Of a DNA stretch of 57,148 nt, positions 42,049 through 50,511 are shown piece by piece. The stretch comes from Verrucomicrobiia bacterium (lineage in GTDB: Bacteria; Omnitrophota; Omnitrophia; Omnitrophales; Aquincolibacteriaceae): contig DATJFP010000078.1 of the NCBI GenBank assembly GCA_035495615.1, positions 1-57,148 of the forward strand, given 5' to 3'. Each line of letters opens with the position of its first letter. Position 1 is the first letter of the stretch. The position numbers and the translations under genes are program-made. The notes beneath the pieces are model-generated. The model saw nothing but the letters and a program-made list of their open reading frames with translations, was not told the DNA's origin and searched no databases.

Positions 42049-42109
42049 AAATTTCCTCCAATCCTGGCCCCTTTTTACCGTAAATATAGGGAACCCGCGA
42101 GGCTTCCGG

Positions 42110-42730
42110 ATGTTGCCCGAATCGATCTCCTATTATTTTTTCAAAAGGACGCTGCGAAAAAAGCTGGATTCGCTCTACGAAATGAGCGATCCCTGGGGCG
42201 CGGAATTTGTCCGTGACTTTTTCGTGCTTTGGATCCGCGATCAGATGAAAGCGATGCCGGAGTCCGCGCTTCGCGCGCCGCTCCTGGACGCGGGCGGCGG
42301 CGAAGGCCACTATTACGCGCCGCTCAAAGATCTAATCCGGGAATACCACCTTTTGGACATGAGCGTCCGTGCCCTTTCCCGCGGCCGGGAAAGCATCAAA
42401 TCCGGAATCGTCCGCACGATTCCCGCCTCGCTCGACCAGCTGGCCGCGCCGGCGGACACCTACGGCACGATCTGGCTCTTCAGCGTCCTGACTTATCTGG
42501 GAGAAATTCGCTTTCCCCGCACCTTCCGGCGCACGCTGGAAAAGCTCTGGAAGGCTTTGCGGCCCGGGGGCCGGATCCTCTTGATCCACCCCTATTATTC
42601 CGAGGAAGAGCGCAAAAGGATTGTCCGGTACGGAGAGATTTTCGCCGGGTTTGGAGGCAAGCTTATCTCCAATGAAGACAAAAGCTTAGGGCGGCAGCAA
42701 TTCATCGTACAGGCCGTGGCCAAAGAATGA
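42110..42730 (+). CDS. SAM-dependent methyltransferase (class I)
   Basis: 206 residues from ATG 42110 (GAGG 8 bases upstream); codons before this overlap the previous gene. Motif I is LLDAGGGEGHYY and the acidic residue after beta-2 is in YHLLDMS. The motif IV-like part is GTIWLFSVLTYLGE, and the post-motif segment LWKALRPGGRILLIHPYYS is typical of class I methyltransferases. The substrate is not evident. It precedes a B12-type radical SAM protein and a glycosyltransferase on the same strand, which suggests cell-envelope, lipid or glycan modification. Confidence 0.82.
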   Translation: MLPESISYYFFKRTLRKKLDSLYEMSDPWGAEFVRDFFVLWIRDQMKAMPESALRAPLLDAGGGEGHYYAPLKDLIREYHLLDMSVRALSRGRESIKSGIVRTIPASLDQLAAPADTYGTIWLFSVLTYLGEIRFPRTFRRTLEKLWKALRPGGRILLIHPYYSEEERKRIVRYGEIFAGFGGKLISNEDKSLGRQQFIVQAVAKE

Positions 42731-42767
42731 CGGTTTCGCCGTCCCTGAGAAAAAAAATGCAGGACGT

Positions 42768-42796
42768 TTGTCGTTTGCCCTTTTATCAGATAAAAT
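42768..42796 (+). promoter_or_regulatory. sigma-70-like promoter for radical SAM gene
   Basis: TTGTCG (42768-42773), a 17-base spacer and TAAAAT (42791-42796), matching 4/6 and 5/6 of the consensus, lie 73 bases before the GTG start. The leader carries a 7-bp inverted repeat, GCATCGA (42828-42834) and TCGATGC (42849-42855), ending just before the ribosome-binding site. Confidence 0.5.
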
Positions 42797-42869
42797 TGTT
42801 AACACCTGCTCAATGAAGCTCTAAAAAGCATCGATAAGTGACAGCCGGTCGATGCGGCGGAGGTCTTTT

Positions 42870-44405
42870 GTGAAAGTTTTCTTTTTGAACATCCCGTTCC
42901 ATGAACGCTATTCCCGGGAAAGCCGTTCTCCCGGGGTTGCGCCTTCCGGGACGCTTTATTACCCCATTTACCTCGCGCTCGCCGCCGGCGTGACCCGCAA
43001 AGGCGGGCACACCATCGATTTTCTGGATGCCCCAGCCGACCGTTACGACCTCGAACAGACAAAAACCCGCATCAAGGCCTTCAAGCCCGATCTCATCGTG
43101 GCCACGACCGTGACCGCGTCGGTTTGCCATGACGTGAAAGTCATGGACGATCTGGCGGAAGCGACGGGCGCCATGACGATGCTGTGCGGAACTCATGCGA
43201 CGGCACGCCCCACCGAAACGCTGCAGATGTCGCAGCGCCTCGATTTTGTCGCCGTCGGCGAATACGATTTCACCATTCTCGCGGTGGCTGACCATTTCGC
43301 TTCCGGCAAAACGCGCGGCCAGCTTTCCGAAGTCCTGGGTCTCGCGTACCGCCACAATGGCCAGTTTTACCGCAATGCCGACCGCCCTATGTGGGAAAAG
43401 ATGGACGAGATTCCCTGGGCAAGCCTCATCTACAAAGATTTTCTCAAGATTGAAAATTACAGCTACGGTGCGCAGCTGCACCCTGAGATCACGATCGTCG
43501 GCGGCCGCGGCTGCCCTTACCAGTGCACCTACTGCGTTTTCCCGCAGACCATCACGGGCCAGCGCTACCGCGCGCGCTCGGTGAAAGACGTCGTGGATGA
43601 AATGGAATTCATCGTGAAGACCTGGCCCCATAATAAGGAAGTCATGTTCGAAGACGATACCATGACGCTCGACAAGCAGCGCATGCGCGAGATCTCCGAG
43701 GAAATCCTGCGCCGCGGCCTGAAAGTCACCTGGTCCGGCAATGCGCGGGCGGATTTCGACGATGTGGAGCTTCTCAAGATCATGAAGAAGGCGGGCTGCC
43801 GTCTTTTCTGCGTGGGCTTCGAGTCCTCGGATCCCGAGCTCCTCAAAAAAATGATGAAAGGCGGCGCCACCGTGAAAATGCAGGAGCGTTTCGTCGAGGC
43901 CTGCAAAAAGGCCGGCGTCCTGGTTCACGGCTGTTTTCTTCTGGGCGGCGTGGGTGAAACCAAAGCGACCATGAAAAACACGCTGGAGATCGCCAAGAAA
44001 TACAATTGCGACACGGCACAGTTTTTCCCGATGATGGTCTATCCCGGCACGCGCGCCTACGAAGAAGCCAAAAAGCGCGGCGATCTCAAGACCGAAAATT
44101 ACGAAGGCTGGCTCAAGGATTCCGGCTACTACATGTCGCAGGTCAACCGCACGGACTTCACCAACGACGAGCTCACGGCTTTCTGCGACCACGCGCTCAA
44201 AGAATTTTATTTCCGGCCGCAGTACCTCTTGTCCAAGATCAAGCAGTTCTTCCTGGAGCCGCGCGAACGCTCGCGCATCGTGAAGGGCGGGCTGTATTTC
44301 GTCCAGAAACTCGCGGCCATGCATTCCTCGAAAAACAAATGCTCCGCGGTCCCCGAAACCGGGAACTCCCAGGACCACGACCGTCCGGTTCCCCTGGCCT
44401 CCTGA
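42870..44405 (+). CDS. B12-binding-domain radical SAM protein
   Basis: 511 residues from GTG 42870, chosen because GGAGG (42859-42863) lies 6 bases before it and the product then starts VKVFFLNIPF, as is usual in this family; the ATG at 42852 overlaps that site. The N-terminal Rossmann-like B12-binding domain (about 1-150) has PSGTLYYPIYLALAAG and PDLIVATTVTASVCHDV but lacks an evident D-x-H-x-x-G lower-ligand motif. The radical SAM core has CPYQCTYC (Cys215, Cys219, Cys222) binding 4Fe-4S. VMFEDDTMTLDKQR and HGCFLLGGVGET are typical of the HpnJ/BchE-like group. The reaction is unknown; with the following GT2 gene it may modify a lipid or glycan. Confidence 0.9.
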   Translation: MKVFFLNIPFHERYSRESRSPGVAPSGTLYYPIYLALAAGVTRKGGHTIDFLDAPADRYDLEQTKTRIKAFKPDLIVATTVTASVCHDVKVMDDLAEATGAMTMLCGTHATARPTETLQMSQRLDFVAVGEYDFTILAVADHFASGKTRGQLSEVLGLAYRHNGQFYRNADRPMWEKMDEIPWASLIYKDFLKIENYSYGAQLHPEITIVGGRGCPYQCTYCVFPQTITGQRYRARSVKDVVDEMEFIVKTWPHNKEVMFEDDTMTLDKQRMREISEEILRRGLKVTWSGNARADFDDVELLKIMKKAGCRLFCVGFESSDPELLKKMMKGGATVKMQERFVEACKKAGVLVHGCFLLGGVGETKATMKNTLEIAKKYNCDTAQFFPMMVYPGTRAYEEAKKRGDLKTENYEGWLKDSGYYMSQVNRTDFTNDELTAFCDHALKEFYFRPQYLLSKIKQFFLEPRERSRIVKGGLYFVQKLAAMHSSKNKCSAVPETGNSQDHDRPVPLAS

Positions 44406-44418
44406 CGCCGGGCTTTCC

Positions 44419-45405
44419 ATGCGCGTGGCCGTGACCTCAGCCGTCTACAACGAAGCCCGAAACATCCCGCGTTTTTTGGATGCGCTCCTCTTGCAAACGC
44501 GGCTTCCCGACGAAATCGTGCTGGTCGACGACGGTTCTTCCGACGAGACCGGGCGGCTGCTGCTCGAAGCCGCGGAAAAAAATCCCCGTCTCCGCTATTT
44601 CCACCAGGAAAACAAAGGCCCGGCCTCGGCGCGTAACAAGGCGTGGAAAAGCGCGAATGCCGACATCTGCCTTTTCACGGACGGAGACTGCGTGCCGGAA
44701 CCGGACTGGATTGAAAAATTATTGGCGCCCTTCGAAGATCCGCGCGTGGGCGCTTCGGCCGGCGCTTACAAAACGCGGAACCCGGAAAGCCTGCTCGCGC
44801 GTTTCATCGGGCTCGAGATCGCGTGGCGCTACCGCAATGTACTCGGAGAAATCGATGCGCACGGCTCCTACAACCTGGCGGTGCGCAAATCCGTTCTCGA
44901 GGAAATCGGCGGGTTCAAGGAAGACTATGCTCATCCGAGCGGAGAAGACTGGGACCTGACTTACAAAATCTCGAAAAAATACAAAATCATGTTCGTCCCT
45001 GAAGCGCGCGTCGCTCACGACCATCCCACGGATTTCGTCTGGTACATGAAAAACCAGATGCGCCGCGGCTACGACAGGATTCGCGTGTACCAGGACCATC
45101 CCGACAAGAAAAATTCCGACACTTACACCGGGCCTTGGGTGAAATACCAGGTCGCGGCCGCCGGGCTCTTGCTGCTTTCCCTCGCTGCACGGGCGTTTTT
45201 TTCCACCGGCCTTGTCTCGCTCGCCCTTTTTCTTTTCCTCTTGGCCACGTCGCTGATTCCTTTTCCCTATTTCCTGCGGCGGGACCCGGCAGCGGCTTTT
45301 TCGGGGATCGGCATTCAGATGGCGCGCTTTTTCGCGTGGTTCTGGGGTGGAATGGCAGGGCTTTTGAAGTGGGAAGCGCTCATTCCCGGATCCAAAAGAA
45401 AATAA
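44419..45405 (+). CDS. family 2 glycosyltransferase, membrane-anchored
   Basis: 328 residues. The GT-A fold starts at residue 1 (VAVTSAVYNEARNIPRFLDA). EIVLVDDGSSDETG is the nucleotide-binding region and LFTDGDC the D-x-D-type metal site. GSYNLAVRKSVLEEIGGF and HPSGEDWDLTYKI are acceptor-side motifs with the catalytic E-D. Two or three membrane helices at the C-terminus (about 240-310) anchor it with the active site in the cytoplasm. It starts 14 bases after the radical SAM gene, so the two are co-transcribed. Typical roles are sugar transfer to lipid carriers or to envelope glycans. Confidence 0.9.
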   Translation: MRVAVTSAVYNEARNIPRFLDALLLQTRLPDEIVLVDDGSSDETGRLLLEAAEKNPRLRYFHQENKGPASARNKAWKSANADICLFTDGDCVPEPDWIEKLLAPFEDPRVGASAGAYKTRNPESLLARFIGLEIAWRYRNVLGEIDAHGSYNLAVRKSVLEEIGGFKEDYAHPSGEDWDLTYKISKKYKIMFVPEARVAHDHPTDFVWYMKNQMRRGYDRIRVYQDHPDKKNSDTYTGPWVKYQVAAAGLLLLSLAARAFFSTGLVSLALFLFLLATSLIPFPYFLRRDPAAAFSGIGIQMARFFAWFWGGMAGLLKWEALIPGSKRK

Positions 45406-45417
45406 CTTCCAGCGGAA

Positions 45418-46494
45418 TCATCCCGCCTTTTTCTCTTGTTCCCGGTCCAACCGAAGCTGGCCGCATGCGGCGTTGATGTCTCTTCCCGCCGTCTGGCGGA
45501 CGATAACGCGGAGTCCCCCGCGTTCGAGGATGGCGACGAAGGCATCCAGCTTTTGCTTGGAAGGCGTTTTGTATTCCATCTCGCGGATCGGATTGTAGGG
45601 AATGATGTTGACCTTGGCGTTCAGCGGCTTGGCGATTTTCACCACGCCCCTGGCTTCTTCCGGCGAATCGTTGACGCCGTCGATCAGCGTGAACTCGAAG
45701 GTGATGTCCCTTTTGAGATCGCGGTTGATTTTGCCCAGCGTCTCGACGAGCTCTTTCAGCGTGTAGCGTTTGTTGATAGGAACGAGTTCCGTGCGCGTGG
45801 CCTCGTTACTCGAATGCAGCGAAACCGACAGACGCACGCGGCCTTCGTTTTTTTCCACGAACTGGACGATCCGGGGCGTGATGCCGGAAGTCGAAACGGT
45901 AATACGGCGCGAGCCCAGGGCAAATCCCCACGGGGCCTGCAGGATTTTGAGGGCCTTCATGGTCGCGTCGAAATTGTCCAGCGGCTCGCCCATGCCCATG
46001 AAGACGATGTTCGTGATTTTCCTTCCCGTCTCACGCGACACCGCGGCCACCTGCTCGACGATTTCCCCCGCGGTCAGGTTCCGGCCGAACTTTCCCTTGC
46101 CGCTCGCACAGAAGCTGCAGCCGACCTTGCATCCCAGCTGCGTCGAAACGCACACGGTCTCGCGGTCGGACTGCGAGATCAGGACCGTTTCCAGCAGCCG
46201 TCCGTCATGCGTCGAGAAAAGAAATTTCGTGGATTCGGCGTTCGAAGATTTTTTGACCTCGCTGACTTTCAGAGTCGAAACCGGCACCTCGCGTCCGATG
46301 CTTTCGCGCAGGTCTTTCGGAAGCGTCTTGGCTTCGGCGATCTCCCGGATATTTTTCTGATAAATCCATTCCAGGATCTGGCGGCCGCGGTAGGCGGGCG
46401 CATGATGCTGCACGGCAAAGGCCTCGGCTTCTTCGATGTCCATGCCATAGAGGGACGAAGGTTGAGGAGCGGCCTTGCCTGCGGCTAAATCCAT
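45418..46494 (-). CDS. rlmN: 23S rRNA (adenine2503-C2)/tRNA methyltransferase RlmN
   Basis: 358 residues from ATG 46494, which overlaps the end of corA by 10 bases; ATG 46512 is an alternative. An N-terminal helical domain includes QILEWIYQKN. The radical SAM motif is CKVGCSFCASG (CxxxCxxC), followed by NIVFMGMGEPLDN, and VSTSGITPRIVQF with LSVSLHSSNEATR. Near the C-terminus AACGQL has the Cys that forms the methyl-enzyme intermediate. It methylates A2503 of 23S rRNA and A37 of some tRNAs. It is the last gene of a four-gene minus-strand set. Confidence 0.95.
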   Translation of the reverse strand: MDLAAGKAAPQPSSLYGMDIEEAEAFAVQHHAPAYRGRQILEWIYQKNIREIAEAKTLPKDLRESIGREVPVSTLKVSEVKKSSNAESTKFLFSTHDGRLLETVLISQSDRETVCVSTQLGCKVGCSFCASGKGKFGRNLTAGEIVEQVAAVSRETGRKITNIVFMGMGEPLDNFDATMKALKILQAPWGFALGSRRITVSTSGITPRIVQFVEKNEGRVRLSVSLHSSNEATRTELVPINKRYTLKELVETLGKINRDLKRDITFEFTLIDGVNDSPEEARGVVKIAKPLNAKVNIIPYNPIREMEYKTPSKQKLDAFVAILERGGLRVIVRQTAGRDINAACGQLRLDREQEKKAG

Positions 46495-47468
46495 TTTCGC
46501 CACTTCATCCATACCAGCATGCCAACCGACACCACGATCGAAAGCCCGATAGCATAATGATAACCATACGCCCAATCGAGCTCGGGGATATGCTTGAAAT
46601 TCATGCCGTAGATGCTCGCGATGAGTACCGCGGGCATGGTCAGCGTAGCCATAACGGTCATGTGCTTGATGATTTCGTTTAATTTGTGGGAAGAATAGGA
46701 AAAATAGGCTTGAAGCAGGTTGGAGAGCATTTCATGATGCCCTTCCGCGAACTGATAGATGCTCACGAGGTGATCATAGACATCGCGGAAATAAATCATG
46801 TGTTCTTGCTTGATATAGGGCGAACTGCTGCGCGTCAAATGGCTCAGGAGTTCGCGCTGGGGAGCGATCATCCTTCGAAGAAAAAAAAGATCGCGCTTAA
46901 GCTGGAGAACCGTCGAGATAAAGCGTTCGGGCGCATCTCCAAAAGCCGCGTCCTCGACCTTGTCGATCTTCACGTCATAGTAGTCCAGGCTGGGCTGGTA
47001 ATCGTCGACGAGGCGGTCGAGAAGGGCATGGACCAGCATGTCGGAGCCTTGCCCGAGAAACCGCTCGTGTTTTTTTTCGACAGCAGCCCGGATCTGGGCA
47101 ACGGCTGCGATCGGCACTTTGTGGAACGTGACGACATAGTTTTTTCCGAAGAAAATGTTGAGCTCAAGGGCGGCAAGCTTTTCGACGTCTTTTTCCCGGT
47201 CATGAGAAATGCTCAGGCTGCTGGCCACCAGAAACAAGTATTCGTCGTAGTCGTCCAGCTTGGGCTCGGACCGGTCGTTGATGCAGTCTTCGATCGCCAG
47301 GGGATGGAAATTGAAAAGCTCGATCAGGCATTCGATTTCGAAGTCGTTCGGGCTTTCCAGATCCACCCAAAGGACGCAATCCGGGCTCTTCAGCGCATTG
47401 AACATATCCGTGCGCGAGAGATTCGTTTTTAATTCGGCGCTTTTTTTGTAGAGATACGTATTGATCAT
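46485..47468 (-). CDS. corA: CorA-family magnesium/divalent cation transporter
   Basis: 327 residues from ATG 47468, with AAGGAG 7 bases upstream. A soluble N-terminal domain (LWVDLESPNDFEIECLIE, HPLAIEDCI) is followed by a long helix and two C-terminal membrane helices. The first helix ends in the diagnostic motif YGMN (IASIYGMNFKHIPELDW). As in other CorA proteins the tail is basic (KWRKWI). It forms a pentameric Mg2+/Co2+ channel in the inner membrane. It follows the ABC-2 permease by 11 bases and overlaps rlmN. Confidence 0.95.
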   Translation of the reverse strand: MINTYLYKKSAELKTNLSRTDMFNALKSPDCVLWVDLESPNDFEIECLIELFNFHPLAIEDCINDRSEPKLDDYDEYLFLVASSLSISHDREKDVEKLAALELNIFFGKNYVVTFHKVPIAAVAQIRAAVEKKHERFLGQGSDMLVHALLDRLVDDYQPSLDYYDVKIDKVEDAAFGDAPERFISTVLQLKRDLFFLRRMIAPQRELLSHLTRSSSPYIKQEHMIYFRDVYDHLVSIYQFAEGHHEMLSNLLQAYFSYSSHKLNEIIKHMTVMATLTMPAVLIASIYGMNFKHIPELDWAYGYHYAIGLSIVVSVGMLVWMKWRKWI

Positions 47469-47479
47469 CGGGGGACTCC

Positions 47480-48244
47480 TTATTTGCGCAGCTTGAACCC
47501 GGTGCGAAAAAGGTAAACCGTGTAAGCGAAAAGCGCGAAGAAAATGACCAGCACAATGCCGGCGCACAACCCCGCGGGCACGTCGGAAGTCCCGAGCATG
47601 CTGTAACGCATGCCGTTGATCATGTAAAACATGGGGTTCCACACCGTGAACGCGCGCAGGGCCGGCGGAACCATGTCCGACGAATGGAAGACCCCGCCCA
47701 GGAAAACCAGCGGAGTGATGACAAACGTGGTGGCAATGGTCAAGTGCTCCCATTCTTCGGCAAAAAGCGCGACCACCATACCCGCCGCGGAGAAAATGAG
47801 CGACACCAGGACGAGAAAAAAAAGCACCGCGACCGGATGCACGACTGGAAACCGGACAAAAAAAAGCGAAACGGCGTAGACGCCGGCGGCCGTCACCGCG
47901 CTGCGCACGAGGCCGCCGAGCAGAATGGCCAGGACCATCTCGAAATATGAAAGCGGCGTGACAAGCAGCTCCTCGATGTAATTCGCCCATCGCGAAATAA
48001 AAAGAGAGCTCGACGTGTTCGTGTAGGAACCTTCGATGACATGCATCATCACAAGTCCGGGAATCAGGAACTCCAGATAAGAGACACCCTTCACCTGCTG
48101 GATCTGGGAGCCGAGCGAGCATCCGAAAATCAGGATGAAGAGGAAGCTGGAAACAAGCGGCGGAATTACCGTCTGGCTGATGACCGACAGGAAGCGGTAA
48201 ATTTCGCGCCACACCAGCGTCCAGAAACCGGTAAGGGCTTTCAT
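47480..48244 (-). CDS. ABC-2 type transporter permease
   Basis: 254 residues with six hydrophobic helices, in the layout of ABC-2 permeases (VIPPLVSSFLFILIFGCSLG, then a long loop, then SRWANYIEELLVTPLSYFEM). The stretch EELLVTPLS is the common coupling-helix motif of this family, and WNPMFYMINGMRYSMLG its conserved C-terminal signature. It overlaps the ATPase gene by 4 bases (ATGA), so the two form an export pump, probably of lipids, glycans or a drug. Confidence 0.92.
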   Translation of the reverse strand: MKALTGFWTLVWREIYRFLSVISQTVIPPLVSSFLFILIFGCSLGSQIQQVKGVSYLEFLIPGLVMMHVIEGSYTNTSSSLFISRWANYIEELLVTPLSYFEMVLAILLGGLVRSAVTAAGVYAVSLFFVRFPVVHPVAVLFFLVLVSLIFSAAGMVVALFAEEWEHLTIATTFVITPLVFLGGVFHSSDMVPPALRAFTVWNPMFYMINGMRYSMLGTSDVPAGLCAGIVLVIFFALFAYTVYLFRTGFKLRK

Positions 48245-49173
48245 GCGTGGTTTTTCTCCTTTTTTTCCGTCAGCCTGAGAAAGGCGTCTTCAAGGGTCGG
48301 GTGCCGGATGTCGATTTTCTCGACTTCCAGTCCCGCGTCATGGAGGATTTTCAGGACGCGCGTCACGCGGTCACCGACCTCTTCGAACCGCAGCATCTTG
48401 GCCTCGGCATCGGCAATCACCGAAAGCTCCGCAAGCTTTGGGGCAAGGCGCGCGGGGCTGTCTTTCAAATAAAGTTCCACCAGGTCTCCGCTGATTCTGC
48501 GGATCAAATCCCCGGTCGCGTCCATGGCCACGATGCTGCCCTCGTGGATGACGCCGATATGCCGGCAAAGCCTCTCGGCTTCTTCGATGTAGTGCGTGGT
48601 CAGGAAAAGCGTCACGCCTTCCTGGTTCAGCCTCTTCAGAAATCCCCAGAGCTGGTGGCGCAGCTCGAGGTCCACGCCGGCCGTGGGTTCGTCCAGAATC
48701 AGGATCTTGGGCCGGTGCATCAGGGCCCGCGCGATCAGGAGGCGCCGCTTCATGCCGCCTGACAGCTTTTTGTAATCCACCTTGCGCTTGGCGGTCAGCT
48801 CGAAAAGCTCCAGGAGTTCGTGCGCCCGGACAAGCGCCTGGCGCCGGGGAATCCCGAAATATCCGGCCACAAACACCAGGATATTTTCGACGGAAAGATA
48901 CGGATCGAAATTGAATTCCTGCGGGACGAATCCGACGAGCGCGCGCGTCTTCCGGTATTCGGCGATGACATCATGGCCAAAAATCTTGACGGAGCCCCCG
49001 TTGAAATTCGCAAGGCCGGTCATGACGCTGATCGTCGTCGTCTTCCCCGCGCCGTTCGGCCCGAGGAACCCGAAAAAATCCCCCTCCCGGACTTCGAGGG
49101 AAACATCATTCAGCGCCTTCAGGTCCTTGTAATATTTGGTCAGCGATTTAATCGCAATGGCTGGCTGTGTCAT
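48241..49173 (-). CDS. ABC transporter ATP-binding protein
   Basis: 310 residues. Walker A is GPNGAGKTTTISV, Q-loop VGFVPQEFNF, signature KLSGGMKRRLLIARAL, Walker B ILILDEPTAGVD and switch His FLTTHYIEEAERL. A C-terminal extension of about 80 residues ends DIRHPTLEDAFLRLT, as in DrrA/CcmA-like ATPases of ABC-2 exporters. All catalytic residues are present. It is the first gene of the set with permease, corA and rlmN. Confidence 0.94.
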   Translation of the reverse strand: MTQPAIAIKSLTKYYKDLKALNDVSLEVREGDFFGFLGPNGAGKTTTISVMTGLANFNGGSVKIFGHDVIAEYRKTRALVGFVPQEFNFDPYLSVENILVFVAGYFGIPRRQALVRAHELLELFELTAKRKVDYKKLSGGMKRRLLIARALMHRPKILILDEPTAGVDLELRHQLWGFLKRLNQEGVTLFLTTHYIEEAERLCRHIGVIHEGSIVAMDATGDLIRRISGDLVELYLKDSPARLAPKLAELSVIADAEAKMLRFEEVGDRVTRVLKILHDAGLEVEKIDIRHPTLEDAFLRLTEKKEKNHA

Positions 49174-49277
49174 GTAATTTTGGGGAGACGTCGTACGGTT
49201 GGGTTATGGGTTCTGGCGATTGATCGCCTCACGGTTGTGGCGGCCGCCGGATGAGGCCTTCTTTGGTCCCGATCGCG

Positions 49278-49369
49278 CCGTCATTTTCCCAACGGAAAAT
49301 GGCGGTCACCGTCCGAGGCCATCCGTGGGCCTCGACGGTGCCGTCACTTTTTGACCAAAAAAGTGGCGG
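49278..49369. repeat. array of three imperfect hairpins beside tRNA-Ser
   Basis: H1 has arms CCGTCATTTTCC (49278-49289) and GGAAAATGGCGG (49294-49305). H2 has arms ACCGTCCGAGGCC (49308-49320) and GGCCTCGACGGT (49328-49339). H3 has arms CCGTCACTTTTT (49341-49352) and AAAAAGTGGCGG (49358-49369). H1 and H3 share the same frame (CCGTCA, T-rich; A-rich, TGGCGG). H3 runs into the tRNA 3' end (49364-49369). Confidence 0.65.
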
Positions 49370-49453
49370 AGAGGGCGAGATTCGAACTCGCGAAACCTTG
49401 CGGTTTACTCGCTTTCCAAGCGAGCGCACTAGACCAGGCTATGCGACCTCTCC
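49364..49453 (-). tRNA. tRNA-Ser (GGA), CCA encoded
   Basis: The minus strand folds to a class II tRNA. Acceptor GGAGAGG pairs with CCTCTCC, followed by discriminator G and CCA. The anticodon stem is CTCGC/GCGAG around TTGGAAA (anticodon GGA). A long variable arm lies between GCGAG and the T-arm, which is GCGAG-TTCGAAT-CTCGC. Serine identity is supported by the anticodon and by the long variable arm. Confidence 0.95.
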
Positions 49454-49472
49454 TGAATCATGAATTCGACGA

Positions 49473-49958
49473 TTACCGGCGATCTTTGCGCAGGGCCTTG
49501 AAAAACGCCTGGAGCAGAGACCGCGATTCCTCCGCCAGGATTCCCGGAACAACCTTCAGGCGGTGGTTCAAACGATCGTCCTGCACCACGTTGTACAGGC
49601 TGCCGCAGCATCCGGCCCGCGCATCCTGCGAACCATAGACAAGCTGGGAACACTTGGTCACGACCAGCGCGCCCGCGCACATGGCGCACGGCTCCAAAGT
49701 CGCGTACAGGACCGCCTTTTCAAGGGAACCCCGGTGGTCTTTCTTGTCTTGAGACAAGGCTTCCGAGGCCTGGGTCAGGGCGATCATTTCGGCATGCGCC
49801 GTCGGATCGTGAAGGGTTTCCATCTGGTTATGGGCCCTCGCGATGATCCGGTTTTCAAAAACGACCACAGCGCCGACCGGGATTTCTCCCGCGTCAAAGG
49901 CCTTCACGGCCTGCTTGAGCGCTTCGCGCATAAAATGTTCGTGGGAGATGTCCTGCAT
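49473..49958 (-). CDS. tadA: tRNA-specific adenosine deaminase
   Basis: 161 residues. The zinc site has HAEMIAL (His ligand and catalytic Glu) and PCAMCAGAL (two Cys ligands). The N-terminus EHFMREALKQAVKAFDAGEIPVG (in part: FMREALKQAV, GEIPVGAVVV) and DPTAHAEM are typical of TadA, which converts A34 of tRNA-Arg(ACG) to inosine. This fits the ACG-type tRNA-Arg remnant seen at the right end. The gene follows tRNA-Ser closely on the same strand (upstream of it in transcription order). Confidence 0.93.
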   Translation of the reverse strand: MQDISHEHFMREALKQAVKAFDAGEIPVGAVVVFENRIIARAHNQMETLHDPTAHAEMIALTQASEALSQDKKDHRGSLEKAVLYATLEPCAMCAGALVVTKCSQLVYGSQDARAGCCGSLYNVVQDDRLNHRLKVVPGILAEESRSLLQAFFKALRKDRR

Positions 49959-50038
49959 CGCTTGTCCGTAAAGGACGGTTATTCTACTGGTTTTCCCCGG
50001 GCTTTTCTATGGTTGTTTTGGCCGCGCGGCCGCTTAGG

Positions 50039-50074
50039 CAAAAAAAGCCGCGGGGCGCAATGCCCCGCGGCTTT
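50039..50074 (-). terminator. rho-independent terminator of the TIGR04073-like gene
   Basis: A 13-bp perfect stem (arms 50044-50056 and 50062-50074, core GCCGCGGGGC) with a 5-base loop is followed on the minus strand by a run of T (50046-50040). It lies 45 bases after the stop at 50120. Confidence 0.92.
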
Positions 50075-50119
50075 GATGCGAAAAACCCGGGCGGAGGGTA
50101 GGGTTCCGCCGTTTTGAAA

Positions 50120-50479
50120 TTACACCGTTGTCGTGTTGCCGGCCCATTCCTGCCAAGCGTATTCGGGCTTGATGAGCGGACCTTTGTCGTCCTTGGGGAA
50201 ATCAAAGGGACAGGTCACGGTGTCGATGATGCCGGCGCCGAGGCGGAGAATCGTGCGTCCGAAGCCGCCGAGAAGCCCCACGGTCCAGCCATAGGCCTTG
50301 CCTTCTTTATTGCTGGTGACATTGACCGTCCTCGCGATTTCGACCGGCGAAGAAATAATGTTTAAAAGGCCGCGGTTCAGCTTGTCCGACCATTTGTATT
50401 CACCGACCGTCAAATCCGCAAAGGCGGGGGTTGCCGACAACAAAAGCATGAGAGCCGTCATTCGCCATACATTCTTCAT
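50120..50479 (-). CDS. exosortase-system-associated protein, TIGR04073-like
   Basis: 119 residues with AAGGAG 8 bases before ATG 50479. The signal peptide is MTALMLLLSATPAFA within the first 22 residues. The mature part contains KLNRGLLNIISSPVEIART, then a Gly-rich hydrophobic stretch (WTVGLLGGFGRTILRLGAG) and ends near PLIKPEYAW. The K-L-x-R-G-x-x-N, P-x-E-I pattern is that of the TIGR04073 family, found in genomes that have exosortase. No exosortase or PEP-CTERM protein is in the window. It is monocistronic with its own terminator. Confidence 0.7.
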   Translation of the reverse strand: MKNVWRMTALMLLLSATPAFADLTVGEYKWSDKLNRGLLNIISSPVEIARTVNVTSNKEGKAYGWTVGLLGGFGRTILRLGAGIIDTVTCPFDFPKDDKGPLIKPEYAWQEWAGNTTTV

Positions 50480-50511
50480 AATCTAATCTCCTTTTCTGAT
50501 TCAATGCGATA

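Noticed and set aside
47469-48212. N-terminal extension of the corA frame
   Set aside because: It overlaps the ABC-2 permease almost entirely; ATG 47468 has a strong ribosome-binding site and begins the normal CorA domain.
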